A stretch of 55,465 nucleotides of DNA, taken from contig CAKTVQ010000010.1 of assembly GCA_934630375.1 (NCBI GenBank), positions 1-55,465 on the forward strand, read 5' to 3'. The notes beneath the pieces were generated by a model. The model did not search any database. It saw only the letters and a list, made by a program, of their open reading frames with translations, and was not told where the DNA came from. This document shows positions 27,209 through 35,848 of the stretch, piece after piece. Made by a program: the position numbers and the translations under genes. The DNA comes from an uncultured Collinsella sp. Its GTDB lineage: Bacteria; Actinomycetota; Coriobacteriia; Coriobacteriales; Coriobacteriaceae. Numbering within the stretch: the stretch's first letter is position 1; each line of letters opens with the position of its first letter.

Positions 27209-29064
27209 TGGCAGACGAGACCAAGACTCAGATTCCCAAGCCCACCCGCCAACGAGGCCCTATGGGCCGTATGGGTGGCATGTGCCGCGGCGAAAAGGCC
27301 AAGGACTTTAAGGGCACCATGAGGCAGCTGCTCGGCTATATCGGCCAGCATAAGATTGCCGTGCTTGCCGCCGTCGTCTTTGCCGTGTGCTCGGTCATCT
27401 TTAATATTGTGGGACCCAAGGTACTCGGCCAGGTTACGACCAAGCTGTTCGAAGGCCTGGTCGCCAAGGTCAACGGCACCGGCGATGTTGACTTTGGCTG
27501 GATTGCCAAGACGCTCGGCTTTTTGCTCTGCCTGTATCTGGCAAGCTCTGTTTGCAGCCTCATCCAGGGCTGGCTCATGACCGGCGTCACGCAAAAGATC
27601 TGCTACCGCATGCGCAAGGAGATCGCCGCCAAGATTGCCGTCGTGCCGATGAGCTACTTCAACGGCCACAGCAAGGGCGACGTGCTCAGCCGCATCACCA
27701 ACGACGTCGATACGCTCGGCCAGTCGCTCAACCAGAGCGTGACGCAGCTCATCACGTCGGTAACGCAGATTATCGGCGTGCTCGTCATGATGCTGTCGAT
27801 CAGCCTGCCGCTTACCGGCGTCACCGTGCTCACGCTGCCGGCCGCCGCGATTATCCTGACCGTGATGATTCACTTCTCGCAGCCGTACTTCCGAGAGCAA
27901 CAGCAGGTCCTGGGCACTGTCAACGGCATCATCGAGGAGGACTTTGCCGGCCAGAACGTCATTCAGGTGTTCGACCGCGCCGAGGCCTCAATCGAGGAGT
28001 TCGACCGTCAAAACGACCGTCTCTTTATTAGCGGCTGGCGCTCACAGTTCCTGTCGGGCCTGATGATGCCGCTTATGAGCTTGGTGGGCAACATGGGCTA
28101 CGTGGGCGTCGTCGTGGTGGGCGCGCAGCTCGCGCTGACCGGCAATGCCACGCCCGGCGACATTCAGAGCTTTATCCAGTACGTTCGCAACTTTACGCAA
28201 CCCGTGCAGCAGCTGGGCAACGTGAGCAACACGATGCAGTCGATGGCCGCCGCCACCGAGCGTGTCTTTGAGTTCCTGGCCGCGCCCGAGGAGGAGCAGA
28301 AAGCCGACGCGCAGATTCCCGAGAAGCGCCCCGGCCACGTGGAGTTTGACCATGTCAAGTTTGGCTACACGCCCGACAAGACCATCATCCACAACTTTAG
28401 CTGCGAGGCACAGCCCGGCCAAACCGTCGCCATCGTCGGCCCCACCGGCGCCGGCAAGACCACGCTCATCAAGCTGCTGCAGCGCTTCTACGATGTGGAC
28501 GGCGGCTCGCTGCGCGTCGAGGGTATCGACGTGCGTGACTGGGACCGCGCGGCACTGCGCGGCGAGTTCGCCATGGTGCTGCAGGACACCTGGCTGTTTA
28601 ACGGCACCATCCGCGAGAACATCCGCTACGGACGCCCCGACGCGAGCGATGCCGAGGTCGAGGCCGCTGCACGCGCCGCCCGCTGCGACCACTTTATCCA
28701 TACGCTCGCCGGCGGCTACGACTTTATGATCAACGAGGAGGGCACTAACCTTTCGCAGGGCCAGCGCCAGCTCGTGACCATCGCTCGCGCCATTTTGGCC
28801 GACCGCCCGGCGCTCATTTTGGATGAGGCGACCTCCAACGTCGATACCCGCACCGAGGAGCTCATCCAGCGCGCCATGGATGCGCTGATGCAGGGCCGCA
28901 CGAGCTTTGTCATCGCGCACCGCCTGTCCACGATCCGCAACGCCGACGTGATCTTGGTGATTCGCGACGGCGACATCGTCGAGAAGGGCACGCATGACGA
29001 GCTGCTCGCCCAGGGCGGCTTCTACGCCGACCTATACAACTCACAGTTCGACGAGGCGGCGTAA
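27208..29064 (+). CDS. ABC exporter half-transporter 2
   Basis: Partner of the preceding protein, 618 residues, with six membrane helices in about 45-330. The ATPase shows GPTGAGKTTLIKLLQRFYDVDGG (about 412), LSQGQRQLVTIARAIL (about 516) and LILDEATSNVDTRTEE (about 536), with the catalytic Glu intact. It has no large extracytoplasmic insertion. The N-terminus QRGPMGRMGGMCRGEKAKD is basic and likely cytoplasmic. The pair probably makes one heterodimeric exporter under MarR control; drug, peptide or lipid cannot be told. Confidence 0.94.
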   Translation: MADETKTQIPKPTRQRGPMGRMGGMCRGEKAKDFKGTMRQLLGYIGQHKIAVLAAVVFAVCSVIFNIVGPKVLGQVTTKLFEGLVAKVNGTGDVDFGWIAKTLGFLLCLYLASSVCSLIQGWLMTGVTQKICYRMRKEIAAKIAVVPMSYFNGHSKGDVLSRITNDVDTLGQSLNQSVTQLITSVTQIIGVLVMMLSISLPLTGVTVLTLPAAAIILTVMIHFSQPYFREQQQVLGTVNGIIEEDFAGQNVIQVFDRAEASIEEFDRQNDRLFISGWRSQFLSGLMMPLMSLVGNMGYVGVVVVGAQLALTGNATPGDIQSFIQYVRNFTQPVQQLGNVSNTMQSMAAATERVFEFLAAPEEEQKADAQIPEKRPGHVEFDHVKFGYTPDKTIIHNFSCEAQPGQTVAIVGPTGAGKTTLIKLLQRFYDVDGGSLRVEGIDVRDWDRAALRGEFAMVLQDTWLFNGTIRENIRYGRPDASDAEVEAAARAARCDHFIHTLAGGYDFMINEEGTNLSQGQRQLVTIARAILADRPALILDEATSNVDTRTEELIQRAMDALMQGRTSFVIAHRLSTIRNADVILVIRDGDIVEKGTHDELLAQGGFYADLYNSQFDEAA

Positions 29065-29090
29065 AACCGGCGGCAAACAACCGCAATACC

Positions 29091-29130
29091 CAAAAACGGG
29101 GGCGCAGAATGAACTGTGCCCCCGTTTTTG
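29091..29130. terminator. strong terminator after the ABC exporter operon
   Basis: AAAAACGGGGGC..CAG (29092 onward) pairs with CTG..GCCCCCGTTTTT (to 29130), leaving a short loop. A-run and T-run on the two sides allow it to work in both directions. Confidence 0.85.
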
Positions 29131-29189
29131 TTCTGCGGCCCTCGAACCGCCTCCCCCGGGACCTGATTAACGGCCTCCCTCAAGGCCCC

Positions 29190-29419
29190 GTGGACAAAAA
29201 ATGGCAAATATGAGTACTGTCACCTTTTTAATAGCAGCCAAAACTGCCGCAAACAACCTCTTTGCGGCCTAGATATGCCTTCAAATTGATCAAAATGCCC
29301 GGTAGCATGCTTCTGTGTGCCAACGTTAATGAACATATTTACTGTTGTGTCTATTATCTTGTAAGATCGATATGATACTACGCTAGCAACAGTACTCATA
29401 TTTGCCATTTTTTGTCCAC
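29190..29419. repeat. 230-bp element bounded by perfect 31-bp inverted repeats
   Basis: The first 31 nt (29190-29220, GTGGACAAAAAATGGCAAAT onward) are the exact reverse complement of 29389-29419. The 168-nt interior is AT-richer than its surroundings, contains a GCCGCAAA/TTTGCGGC hairpin (29250-29272), and has no credible ORF. No clear target-site duplication flanks it. Confidence 0.85.
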
Positions 29420-29489
29420 AGGGTATGCCGCAGAAGATCCAACTTGCTCCAGCGTGCCGTACGTTGGCCCCCCTTCCGGCGAGCGCCGA

Positions 29490-29542
29490 CATTTCCCCAG
29501 ATAAAACCGACCAAAATAAACCTGTCCCTTTTCGGCAGGTTT
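29490..29542 (-). repeat. dispersed repeat AACCTGCCAAAAAGGGACAGG, copy 4
   Basis: The minus strand reads ACCTGCCGAAAAGGGACAGG, then TTTATTTTGGTCGGTTTTAT and CTGGGGAAATG. It has paired changes (CCGAAAA and TTTTGGTCGG) in the stem. It lies about 90 nt upstream of aroF and is not at a stop codon. Confidence 0.75.
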
Positions 29543-29630
29543 CACTTGCACTTTAGCGTGCGACAGCGGATAATGCCGAGCATTCGAGAATTCGCCAATT
29601 GTTGCCGTTAATTGATAAAGGAGGCCCCAT

Positions 29631-30662
29631 ATGGCCATGGAATTCAAGCGCAGGCTGCCGATCCCCATGGAGATCCGCGAGGAAATGCCGCTTTCCGCCG
29701 AGCTTACCGCCAAAAAGCAGGCATTCGACGCCGAGGTCGCCAAGGTCTTTACCGGCGAGGACGCACGCAAGGTGCTCATCATCGGCCCGTGCTCTGCCGA
29801 CCGCGAGGACTCGGTGCTTGAGTACATGAACCGACTGGCCAAGGTCGCCGAAGAGGTCAAGGACAAGCTCATCATCATTCCGCGTGTCTACACCAACAAG
29901 CCGCGCACCAAGGGCACCGGCTACAAGGGTCTGCTGCACAACCCCGACCCCGAGGCGCCCGATGACCTGCTCGAAGGCGTTAAGGCCATCCGCCACATGC
30001 ACCTGCGCGTCATCGAAGAGACCGGTTTCTTTACCGCCGACGAGATGCTCTACCCGTCCAACTACCAGTACCTCGTCGACCTGCTGAGCTACGTCGCCGT
30101 GGGCGCGCGCTCGGTCGAGAACCAGGAGCATCGTCTGGTGTCGAGCGGCATTTCGGTGCCTGTGGGCATGAAAAACCCCACCGCCGGTTCCACCACCGTC
30201 ATGCTTAACTCCATCTACGCCGCCCAGGCACATCAAAGCTTCATCTTCCGCAACTGGGAGGTTGAGTGCGACGGCAACCCGCTCGCACACGCCGTCATGC
30301 GTGGCTACATCGGTCTCGACGGTCGCACCTACCCCAACTACCACTACGAGCACCTGGAGCGCCTGGCCGAGCGCTATACCGAGCATGCCGGCTACGCCAA
30401 CCCGGCGGCGGTCATCGACTGCAACCACGACAACTCGGGCAAGCGCCCGCTGGAGCAGTACCGCATTTGCAAGGAGGTGCTCGACAGCTGCCGCCGCAAC
30501 GAGTCCATCTCCAAGCTGGTCAAGGGCTTTATGATCGAATCCTACCTGGAGGACGGCAACCAGCCTGTCGACGGCGGCGTCTTTGGCAAGTCCATCACCG
30601 ACCCGTGCCTGGGCTGGGAAAAGACCGACTACCTCATCCACGAGATCGCGGAGCGGGTTTAG
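29631..30662 (+). CDS. aroF: 3-deoxy-7-phosphoheptulonate (DAHP) synthase, type I
   Basis: Condenses phosphoenolpyruvate and erythrose 4-phosphate, the first step of the shikimate pathway. The chain (343 residues) fits the AroF/AroG/AroH class: LIIGPCSADREDSVLEY (about 47), IIPRVYTNKPRTKGTGYKGLLH (about 82), KNPTAGSTTVML (about 180) and VIDCNHDNSGKRP (about 262). GGAGG lies 7 nt before ATG at 29631. Which aromatic amino acid controls it cannot be seen. It stands alone, followed by a long perfect hairpin. Confidence 0.95.
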   Translation: MAMEFKRRLPIPMEIREEMPLSAELTAKKQAFDAEVAKVFTGEDARKVLIIGPCSADREDSVLEYMNRLAKVAEEVKDKLIIIPRVYTNKPRTKGTGYKGLLHNPDPEAPDDLLEGVKAIRHMHLRVIEETGFFTADEMLYPSNYQYLVDLLSYVAVGARSVENQEHRLVSSGISVPVGMKNPTAGSTTVMLNSIYAAQAHQSFIFRNWEVECDGNPLAHAVMRGYIGLDGRTYPNYHYEHLERLAERYTEHAGYANPAAVIDCNHDNSGKRPLEQYRICKEVLDSCRRNESISKLVKGFMIESYLEDGNQPVDGGVFGKSITDPCLGWEKTDYLIHEIAERV

Positions 30663-30672
30663 TTACGCGGGC

Positions 30673-30760
30673 CGCATTTGGACAATCTGACGTTCAACTT
30701 CAAGGGCGCGACCGGAAGGTCAGCGCCCTTGAAGTTGAACGTCAGATTGTCTCAAATGCG
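30673..30760 (+). repeat. 37-bp near-perfect hairpin after aroF
   Basis: Arms 30673-30709 and 30723-30760 pair throughout except for a single-base bulge, leaving a 13-nt loop (GACCGGAAGGTCA), itself partly self-complementary. Starts 11 nt after the aroF stop. It lacks the conserved family A motifs. Confidence 0.85.
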
Positions 30761-30860
30761 ACCCGCTCGCTGTCCGTCCTCTACCTGCGGCGTTGTCTTA
30801 CTCCGGATGCGGCAGTTAGGGACGTTCCTTTTCTGCCGGCAGTCTGGGACATTCCTTGGG

Positions 30861-30918
30861 GTAGTCGTTGGGGACGCTCTTGTTTGACTGGTCGTTTAAG
30901 AACATCCCCAATGACTAC
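30861..30918. repeat. REP-like hairpin GTAGTCGTTGGGGACG
   Basis: GTAGTCGTTGGGGACG (30861-30876) pairs with CATCCCCAATGACTAC (30903-30918) at 14 of 16 positions. Just upstream GGGACGTTCCTT and GGGACATTCCTT occur as a direct repeat. GGGGAC-type palindromes of this kind are often spread by RAYT/TnpA-REP transposases. Confidence 0.6.
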
Positions 30919-30922
30919 ATAG

Positions 30923-30992
30923 GATGAGAGTGGATAATCTCCCGTTTTTGGCCTATACCAGCGCTAAAAGTGGGAGATTATCCACTCTCATC
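30923..30992. repeat. 21-bp perfect inverted repeat
   Basis: GATGAGAGTGGATAATCTCC onward (30923-30943) is the exact complement of 30972-30992, around a 28-nt loop. It is the third repeat in the 477-nt gap between aroF and the GNAT gene, where no gene is seen. Confidence 0.75.
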
Positions 30993-31139
30993 GAGCAAGT
31001 GTCCGAAAATCCGCCCTCATTCCTTCTTAGGACCCTCCGTCCCCGAGGATTCGAAGCTCGCCTGCCGAATGGTCGATGCGGCCGTCCTGCGTCCATGTCA
31101 CACTCAGGGGTGGCCTGACCCAACTTGGAAGGAGCCTCC

Positions 31140-31784
31140 ATGAGCCTTGACAACATAACCCTGCGCGCCGCCACGCTCGACGACCTGGACGGCATCGCTG
31201 CCATCTACAACCAGCTGTGGTGCAACACACTGCGCAACCGCGGCGACGTCGAAGCCGCCGATTTCTGCGCGCGCTTTAACATCGCCATGCAGCTGCAGCG
31301 CTCCCCCATCGCACTCGTCGCCGAGACCGAGGGCCGCATTATCGCCGCCTGCTGCATCGGCATCTTCGAGGACGGCAAGCCGCGTACCAATCCCACCTGG
31401 GAGCCCTGTTACGACGAGCTGTTTATCCAGGCAACCGAGATGGCAAAGACCGCCGATGCCAAACTCGAGGGCTCACTCTTTGGCGATAGCCGCGAAAAGG
31501 CCACGGCCGACCGCTTTGCCGCCACAGGTAACGAGTACGCCCAGGGTCAGCTCAACCTGATCATCATTGTGCCCGAGTGGCAGGGCAAGGGACTCGGCCG
31601 CGCGCTCATCGACCTTGCGCGCGCCGAGCTCGCCAAGGCAGGCTGCACCAAATTCTTCCTGATGAGCGACTGCAACTCCGACTGGCAGTTTTACGAGCAC
31701 CTCAACATGAAGCGCATCCCAGAAGACCACAGCCAAGACACCGGTGACGGCTTTATCGTCTACATGTACGGCGGCACGCTCTAA
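31140..31784 (+). CDS. GNAT family N-acetyltransferase
   Basis: Cytoplasmic acyl-CoA transferase of 214 residues. The N-terminal ITLRAATLDDLDGIAAIYNQLW is the usual first strand and helix, and IIIVPEWQGKGLGRALIDLARAELAKAG (about 139-165) holds the acetyl-CoA pyrophosphate loop (Q/R-x-x-G-x-G/A form QGKGLG). FYEHLNMKRI is the normal C-terminal block. ATG at 31140 follows AAGGAG; TTG at 31125 is in frame but overlaps this site. The acceptor substrate is unknown. Confidence 0.88.
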   Translation: MSLDNITLRAATLDDLDGIAAIYNQLWCNTLRNRGDVEAADFCARFNIAMQLQRSPIALVAETEGRIIAACCIGIFEDGKPRTNPTWEPCYDELFIQATEMAKTADAKLEGSLFGDSREKATADRFAATGNEYAQGQLNLIIIVPEWQGKGLGRALIDLARAELAKAGCTKFFLMSDCNSDWQFYEHLNMKRIPEDHSQDTGDGFIVYMYGGTL

Positions 31785-31866
31785 GTACCCCTTCAATCAA
31801 GGTGCGCCGGGCACCCGGCCCTTGGCCTCTGCCCAGGAATAACCCAGGGGGCCGGACCGCCCGTCC

Positions 31867-33417
31867 CTAAACCTGCCCGACAGCGCGATATCTCGTCGCC
31901 CGAGCGCGCCCCTCTTTAACGAGTGCGCCTTCCTCAAGCAAACCGTTGATAACCCGCAGCGTCACGTCGCGCCCAGTTCCCAGAGCGTCCGAAGCATCCT
32001 GGCGCGTAAAACCGCGGGGCCGCTCAAGGGCAAAGTGAATCAAGGCGCGAGCGTATCCACCACGTCGCTCGTCCGAGACATCCTGTAGCATCGCGGACGC
32101 CTTGCACGCAACATCAAAGCCAAGCTCCTCCACGAGCTTGGCGCGCACCTCGTGGCCGCAGTCGCCATTCATCGACACGTGCCCCTCTCGCTGCGCTCGC
32201 ACGGATGCAAACGCCTGCGAAACATCGGGCGGCAGCGCCCCTTCCCGCTCGAGCTGCTCATAATCGCTGTAATCCCCACGCAAGTTGGGACCGCTATTGC
32301 CACGAGGCGTCAGATAGGAATTGCGCACGGCGTTGACGTTGGGCAGCGACAACCTAAACATTGCAGGGTAGGCGCAGACTTCGGGTTCCAACCCTTCCGC
32401 CTCATAGAGCGCACGGATCCCCTTGAGGCCCGTTCCAAACGCCTCAACCATTCCCAGACGCAAAAAGAGCAGTTGCAGCTTTGGATTCCGAGCGTCCGAG
32501 CCGCCCGCAAGCGCCTCCTCGACGCTGATGTGCTGCGGCCCTCCCGCATTGGTAAATTCAAGCGCCGTACGGCTCATCTTGATAAGAGACGCCACCGAAG
32601 ATTCGTAGTCGCGATGGATAAACAGGTTCAGAATTCCCTCTCGAACAGCCTCGCGGGGATAGTCGTCCTTATCTATGCGATCGAGCCTTCCCGGCACAAA
32701 GTACATACGCGTTGCGTTCGATATATTGAGGAACCGTTCGATATCCTCTATCTGCCTGAAGATCGAGCCCTCGCCATCCTGACGGTCGATAAACTCGGTA
32801 TACGCATCGTCGTTGAAGAGGCCAGCGCGGACTGCAAAGGGGTTTTGGTCAGAGACCAGCAGTGCCAAATTGGTGTAAAAGCCCAGCTCATCGATAAGGC
32901 CGAGATTCTTTTGAGAGGTTTGGTCAAACGTAATCTCCGCGCGCCTAAAGACCCGCTCGGCTTCAAAAAACGTCAAGCTCTGTTCATGAGAGCGCGCGGT
33001 CTCAAAATAATCGCCGTCGGTGCGCTTGATCATCGAGCGGATCTGGGCCATCTCGATGGGCACGTTGGCAGGACCTAGGCGCCGATATACCCCGGCGGGA
33101 ACAAATCCCTTCGAGCACAGGCAGTACGGCTTGTGAGGACCCGCTTCCACCTCGATTTTCACCAACGCTGCGCCATCGATGTCCAATGCGGAGACCGTCG
33201 TGATTTCAGAAACGTCGGGATACACGCCATCGGTTATTGCATTAGAGCATTGAAGCATGGTGGCATCGATATCGTCCACGCCGACGATGCTGCCAAAATC
33301 GTCGATTCCGATATACAAGGTACCGCCATTCGAATTGGCAAACGCCACCACAGCTTTGAGCAGCTTAGGGGTAAATGTGCACTTGAACTCCACGGTCTCA
33401 CTTTCAACAAGGTGCAT
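31867..33417 (-). CDS. AlbA_2 domain putative transcriptional regulator
   Basis: Protein of 516 residues. The N-terminal AlbA_2/Schlafen-like domain starts ESETVEFKCTFTPKLLKAVVAFANSNGGTLYIGIDDFGSIVGV (about 5-47). An ATPase-like middle part resembling the HATPase_c_4 segment of these regulators has HRDYESSVASLIKMSRTALEFTNAGGPQHI (about 270-300) and FGTGLKGIRALYEAEGLEPE. The C-terminus is a winged helix (RGFTRQDASDALGTGRDVTLRVINGLLEEG). ATG at 33417 follows ATAGGGGG. The role is unknown; a paired operator upstream suggests autoregulation. Confidence 0.85.
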   Translation of the reverse strand: MHLVESETVEFKCTFTPKLLKAVVAFANSNGGTLYIGIDDFGSIVGVDDIDATMLQCSNAITDGVYPDVSEITTVSALDIDGAALVKIEVEAGPHKPYCLCSKGFVPAGVYRRLGPANVPIEMAQIRSMIKRTDGDYFETARSHEQSLTFFEAERVFRRAEITFDQTSQKNLGLIDELGFYTNLALLVSDQNPFAVRAGLFNDDAYTEFIDRQDGEGSIFRQIEDIERFLNISNATRMYFVPGRLDRIDKDDYPREAVREGILNLFIHRDYESSVASLIKMSRTALEFTNAGGPQHISVEEALAGGSDARNPKLQLLFLRLGMVEAFGTGLKGIRALYEAEGLEPEVCAYPAMFRLSLPNVNAVRNSYLTPRGNSGPNLRGDYSDYEQLEREGALPPDVSQAFASVRAQREGHVSMNGDCGHEVRAKLVEELGFDVACKASAMLQDVSDERRGGYARALIHFALERPRGFTRQDASDALGTGRDVTLRVINGLLEEGALVKEGRARATRYRAVGQV

Positions 33418-33434
33418 GCTACCCCCTATCATCG

Positions 33435-33467
33435 ACTATCGACGATTCTAGACCAACTATCGACGAT
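33435..33467. promoter_or_regulatory. two ACTATCGACGAT operator-like repeats
   Basis: Identical 12-mers at 33435-33446 and 33456-33467 are exactly 21 nt apart, two helical turns, and begin 17 nt before the AlbA_2-type start codon. Overlapping TCATCGA and TCGACGA make the first copy partly palindromic. Confidence 0.6.
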
Positions 33468-33536
33468 AAGCAAGGCCCCTGGCACCCTCGCTTAGACCCG
33501 AGTGCCCGCGTGCAACGCTGCCCGCCGCACGCAAAA

Positions 33537-33566
33537 GGGCCCGCCAGCGTATGCGCCAGCGGGCCC
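33537..33566 (-). terminator. terminator of the first agmatine deiminase gene
   Basis: GGGCCCGC (33537-33544) pairs with GCGGGCCC (33559-33566); on the gene strand the stem is followed by TTTTGC. Confidence 0.7.
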
Positions 33567-33606
33567 CAGGTCATATCGACACTACCCCGCGTGCCTGCAA
33601 CCGCCT

Positions 33607-34728
33607 CTACTTGCAGCGCGCCTTGGGCTGCTGCTGGGTGATGCAGTGGATGTTGCCGCCGCCGTAAATAACCTCGCGAGTCATGATACCGATGACTTCA
33701 CGGTCCGGATAAGCAGCCTGGATATCCTTGAGCGCCTGGGCGTCATTGGGATCGCCGAACTGTGGCACCAGCACCGCCCCGTTGATGGGCAGGAAGTTGA
33801 GGTAGCTCGGCTCGAAAGCGTCCTCGGGGGTACGCGGCAGCACGCCCTCGACGGGATCAATCGTGCTGGCCTCCTCTTCGGTCATATATACCGAGGTCGC
33901 AGGCATAATCACCTTGTGGATCTTGAGCTTGCGGCCCTTGGCATCGGTCGCCTCGGAGAGCGTCTTGAAGGCCTCCTGGCACTCCTTGTAGAACTTATGG
34001 TTGGGATCGTCGGTCCACATGCAGCAGACCTCGCCGGGCGCACTAAAGCATGCAACATCGTCCACGTGCCCGTTGGTCTCAAACGGGTCGATGCCGTCCT
34101 TGATCCAAATGACCTTCTCGATGCCCAGGTACTCGGCAAGCTTCTCCTCGATCTGCTCCTTGGTGTACTGGGGGTTGCGGTCCTCATTGAGCAGGCACAT
34201 CTCGGTGGTCACCACGGTGCCCTGGCCGTCGCAGTTAAACGAGCCGCCCTCGAGGATGTAATCCTCGGGACGATAGCGGTTGACCTGCTCGAGCTGCGCC
34301 ACCTGCAAGCCGATGCTCGCATCCTTGTCCCACGGGAAATACAGGCCGTCAATGAAACCGCCGTAAGCATTAAAGTGGAAGTGCGAAAGAGCAACCTCAC
34401 CATTGTCATTAACAAGGAACGCCGGGCCGGGGTCGCGAATCCAGCTGTCGTTGTACTCCATGTGGATAACGCGCACGTTCTCAACGCCATCGAAAATCTC
34501 GCACACCGCAGGGAAATCCTCGGCATTGACACCAACGGTGATGGGTTGGAAGCGCGCAACGGTCTTAATAATCTCGGTAAAGACCTTTTGCGCCGGCTTG
34601 GCACCGCAGCGCCACACATCCGAACGATGCGGCCACAAAATCCAAGTGCGCTCCTGCTCCTCGTACTCGCCGGGCATGTAGAATCCGTCCTTCTTTGGCG
34701 TAGACTCGCTCTCGTAAATGGTCTTCAT
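33607..34728 (-). CDS. aguA: agmatine deiminase, copy 1
   Basis: Hydrolyses agmatine to N-carbamoylputrescine and ammonia. The C-terminal GGGNIHCITQQQP carries the catalytic Cys. The N-terminal PGEYEEQERTWILWPHRSDVW and the central ILEGGSFNCDGQGTVVTTEMCLL and DDVACFSAPGEV blocks belong to the guanidino-modifying peptidyl-arginine-deiminase family. Length 373 is normal. AGGAG precedes ATG at 34728. It is similar in arrangement to the copy at 42660 but shorter in the middle. It faces the divergent soluble LuxR gene, with no antiporter or transferase in its own transcript. Confidence 0.94.
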   Translation of the reverse strand: MKTIYESESTPKKDGFYMPGEYEEQERTWILWPHRSDVWRCGAKPAQKVFTEIIKTVARFQPITVGVNAEDFPAVCEIFDGVENVRVIHMEYNDSWIRDPGPAFLVNDNGEVALSHFHFNAYGGFIDGLYFPWDKDASIGLQVAQLEQVNRYRPEDYILEGGSFNCDGQGTVVTTEMCLLNEDRNPQYTKEQIEEKLAEYLGIEKVIWIKDGIDPFETNGHVDDVACFSAPGEVCCMWTDDPNHKFYKECQEAFKTLSEATDAKGRKLKIHKVIMPATSVYMTEEEASTIDPVEGVLPRTPEDAFEPSYLNFLPINGAVLVPQFGDPNDAQALKDIQAAYPDREVIGIMTREVIYGGGNIHCITQQQPKARCK

Positions 34729-34836
34729 GTTGGCTCCTAACGATATGGACGACCCTTTGTGATGACGGCCCCATTGTGCGGCTCCGGAAGCCCACTCTCA
34801 ATGGGCCTAGGGGACCCTTTCGCCACCCAAAAGGAC

Positions 34837-34845
34837 ACCGTTCAC
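34837..34845. promoter_or_regulatory. ACCGTTCAC motif between aguA and luxR
   Basis: The nonamer ACCGTTCAC occurs in the 181-nt gap shared by the divergent genes. It recurs as ACCGTTCACGG at 46910 and inverted at 46989, upstream of the carbamoyltransferase. Confidence 0.3.
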
Positions 34846-34909
34846 TGACCTAAAGTTCTAGTGGCGCGCGAGACGTGTCATACTGACAAAGCCGCATGAA
34901 AGGACATCC

Positions 34910-35710
34910 ATGACCAATACCACGCATACCCGCTTTAACCCCGATGAGATCCACGGGGGCCGCTGGTCCGCCCTCAACGAATGCGCCTTATGGATTCATG
35001 GCTGCGGCGACTTCGCCACGCTTCAAGCCGGGCTTCTTGATAGAGTTAATCAGGTGATATCGCACCGGGCCTCGATGTTTGATATCGCACGCGCCGGCAC
35101 ACACGGACAGACAGAATTCGTAAGCCCCGTTGCCCGTGGCATGGCAGAAGACCAGCTCGAGAGCTACTACGAACGCTATGCCGCCTTTGACTACACCCTT
35201 TGGAGCTTTGACGTTCACAACGTGCATGTTTATCGCGACCTGGACCTCGTGGATGTCGAGCGCCGCAACGCAACGCCCATCTATCAGGAGTGGATGAAGC
35301 CGCTCGGCATCTACTATGGCTGCACTGCCACGCTCGCGCACGGGGGCACATCCCTGGGGTCGCTCACGCTGTTTCGCGCACGAGAAGCGGGGGATTTTTC
35401 GGACGAAGAGCTCGAAGCCCTGCGCCAGCTCGCGCGGCACCTGAGCCTGCGCCTGTACGGGATCCTTGCGCAGAGCACCGCACAGCAAGCTTGCGAGAAC
35501 CCCTTAGAGGCGCTCATCAGCGAGCTCGAAGTCCTCCCCCGCGAGGCAGAGGTGCTCAAGATGATGCTTGCCGGCAAGACCAACCGCGAAATGGCCGAGG
35601 AGCTCTATATCTCGGAGTCGACCGTAAAAAAGCATGTCAACGCCCTCTATCACAAGCTCGGCGTCAAAAACCGCCTGGGCCTCATGGCATTGGTTCGAGA
35701 ACAATCATAA
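34910..35710 (+). CDS. soluble LuxR family transcriptional regulator
   Basis: A 266-residue regulator with no membrane helices. Residues 1-190 resemble a GAF/autoinducer-like sensor domain (FVSPVARGMAEDQLESYYERYAAFDYTLWSF). The C-terminal LuxR helix-turn-helix is LPREAEVLKMMLAGKTNREMAEELYISESTVKKHVNALYHKLGV (about 206-250). AAAGGA precedes ATG at 34910. It diverges from aguA copy 1 and most probably controls it. The ligand is unknown; no LuxI-type synthase is in the window. Confidence 0.88.
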   Translation: MTNTTHTRFNPDEIHGGRWSALNECALWIHGCGDFATLQAGLLDRVNQVISHRASMFDIARAGTHGQTEFVSPVARGMAEDQLESYYERYAAFDYTLWSFDVHNVHVYRDLDLVDVERRNATPIYQEWMKPLGIYYGCTATLAHGGTSLGSLTLFRAREAGDFSDEELEALRQLARHLSLRLYGILAQSTAQQACENPLEALISELEVLPREAEVLKMMLAGKTNREMAEELYISESTVKKHVNALYHKLGVKNRLGLMALVREQS

Positions 35711-35771
35711 GCCGGCCTCTAATTTGAAAGTAGCGCTGGCAGATTGCCTATTTGAACCTCGCTGCAAAGAA

Positions 35772-35804
35772 CCGCCGCAGACGCCTTGGGAGCATCTGCG
35801 GCGG
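35772..35804. terminator. hairpin between the convergent luxR and MATE genes
   Basis: CCGCCGCAGA (35772-35781) pairs with TCTGCGGCGG (35795-35804). The T-tract is weak, but the position between converging genes fits a shared terminator. Confidence 0.55.
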
Positions 35805-35848
35805 CTTGCATTAAACAGTCGCTGTCATGTGTCGCAAGCGCGCGTTGG

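Noticed and set aside
29220..29492. 90-codon minus-strand ORF across the 31-bp repeat element
   Set aside because: No ribosome site, no homology pattern, and it spans repeat boundaries.
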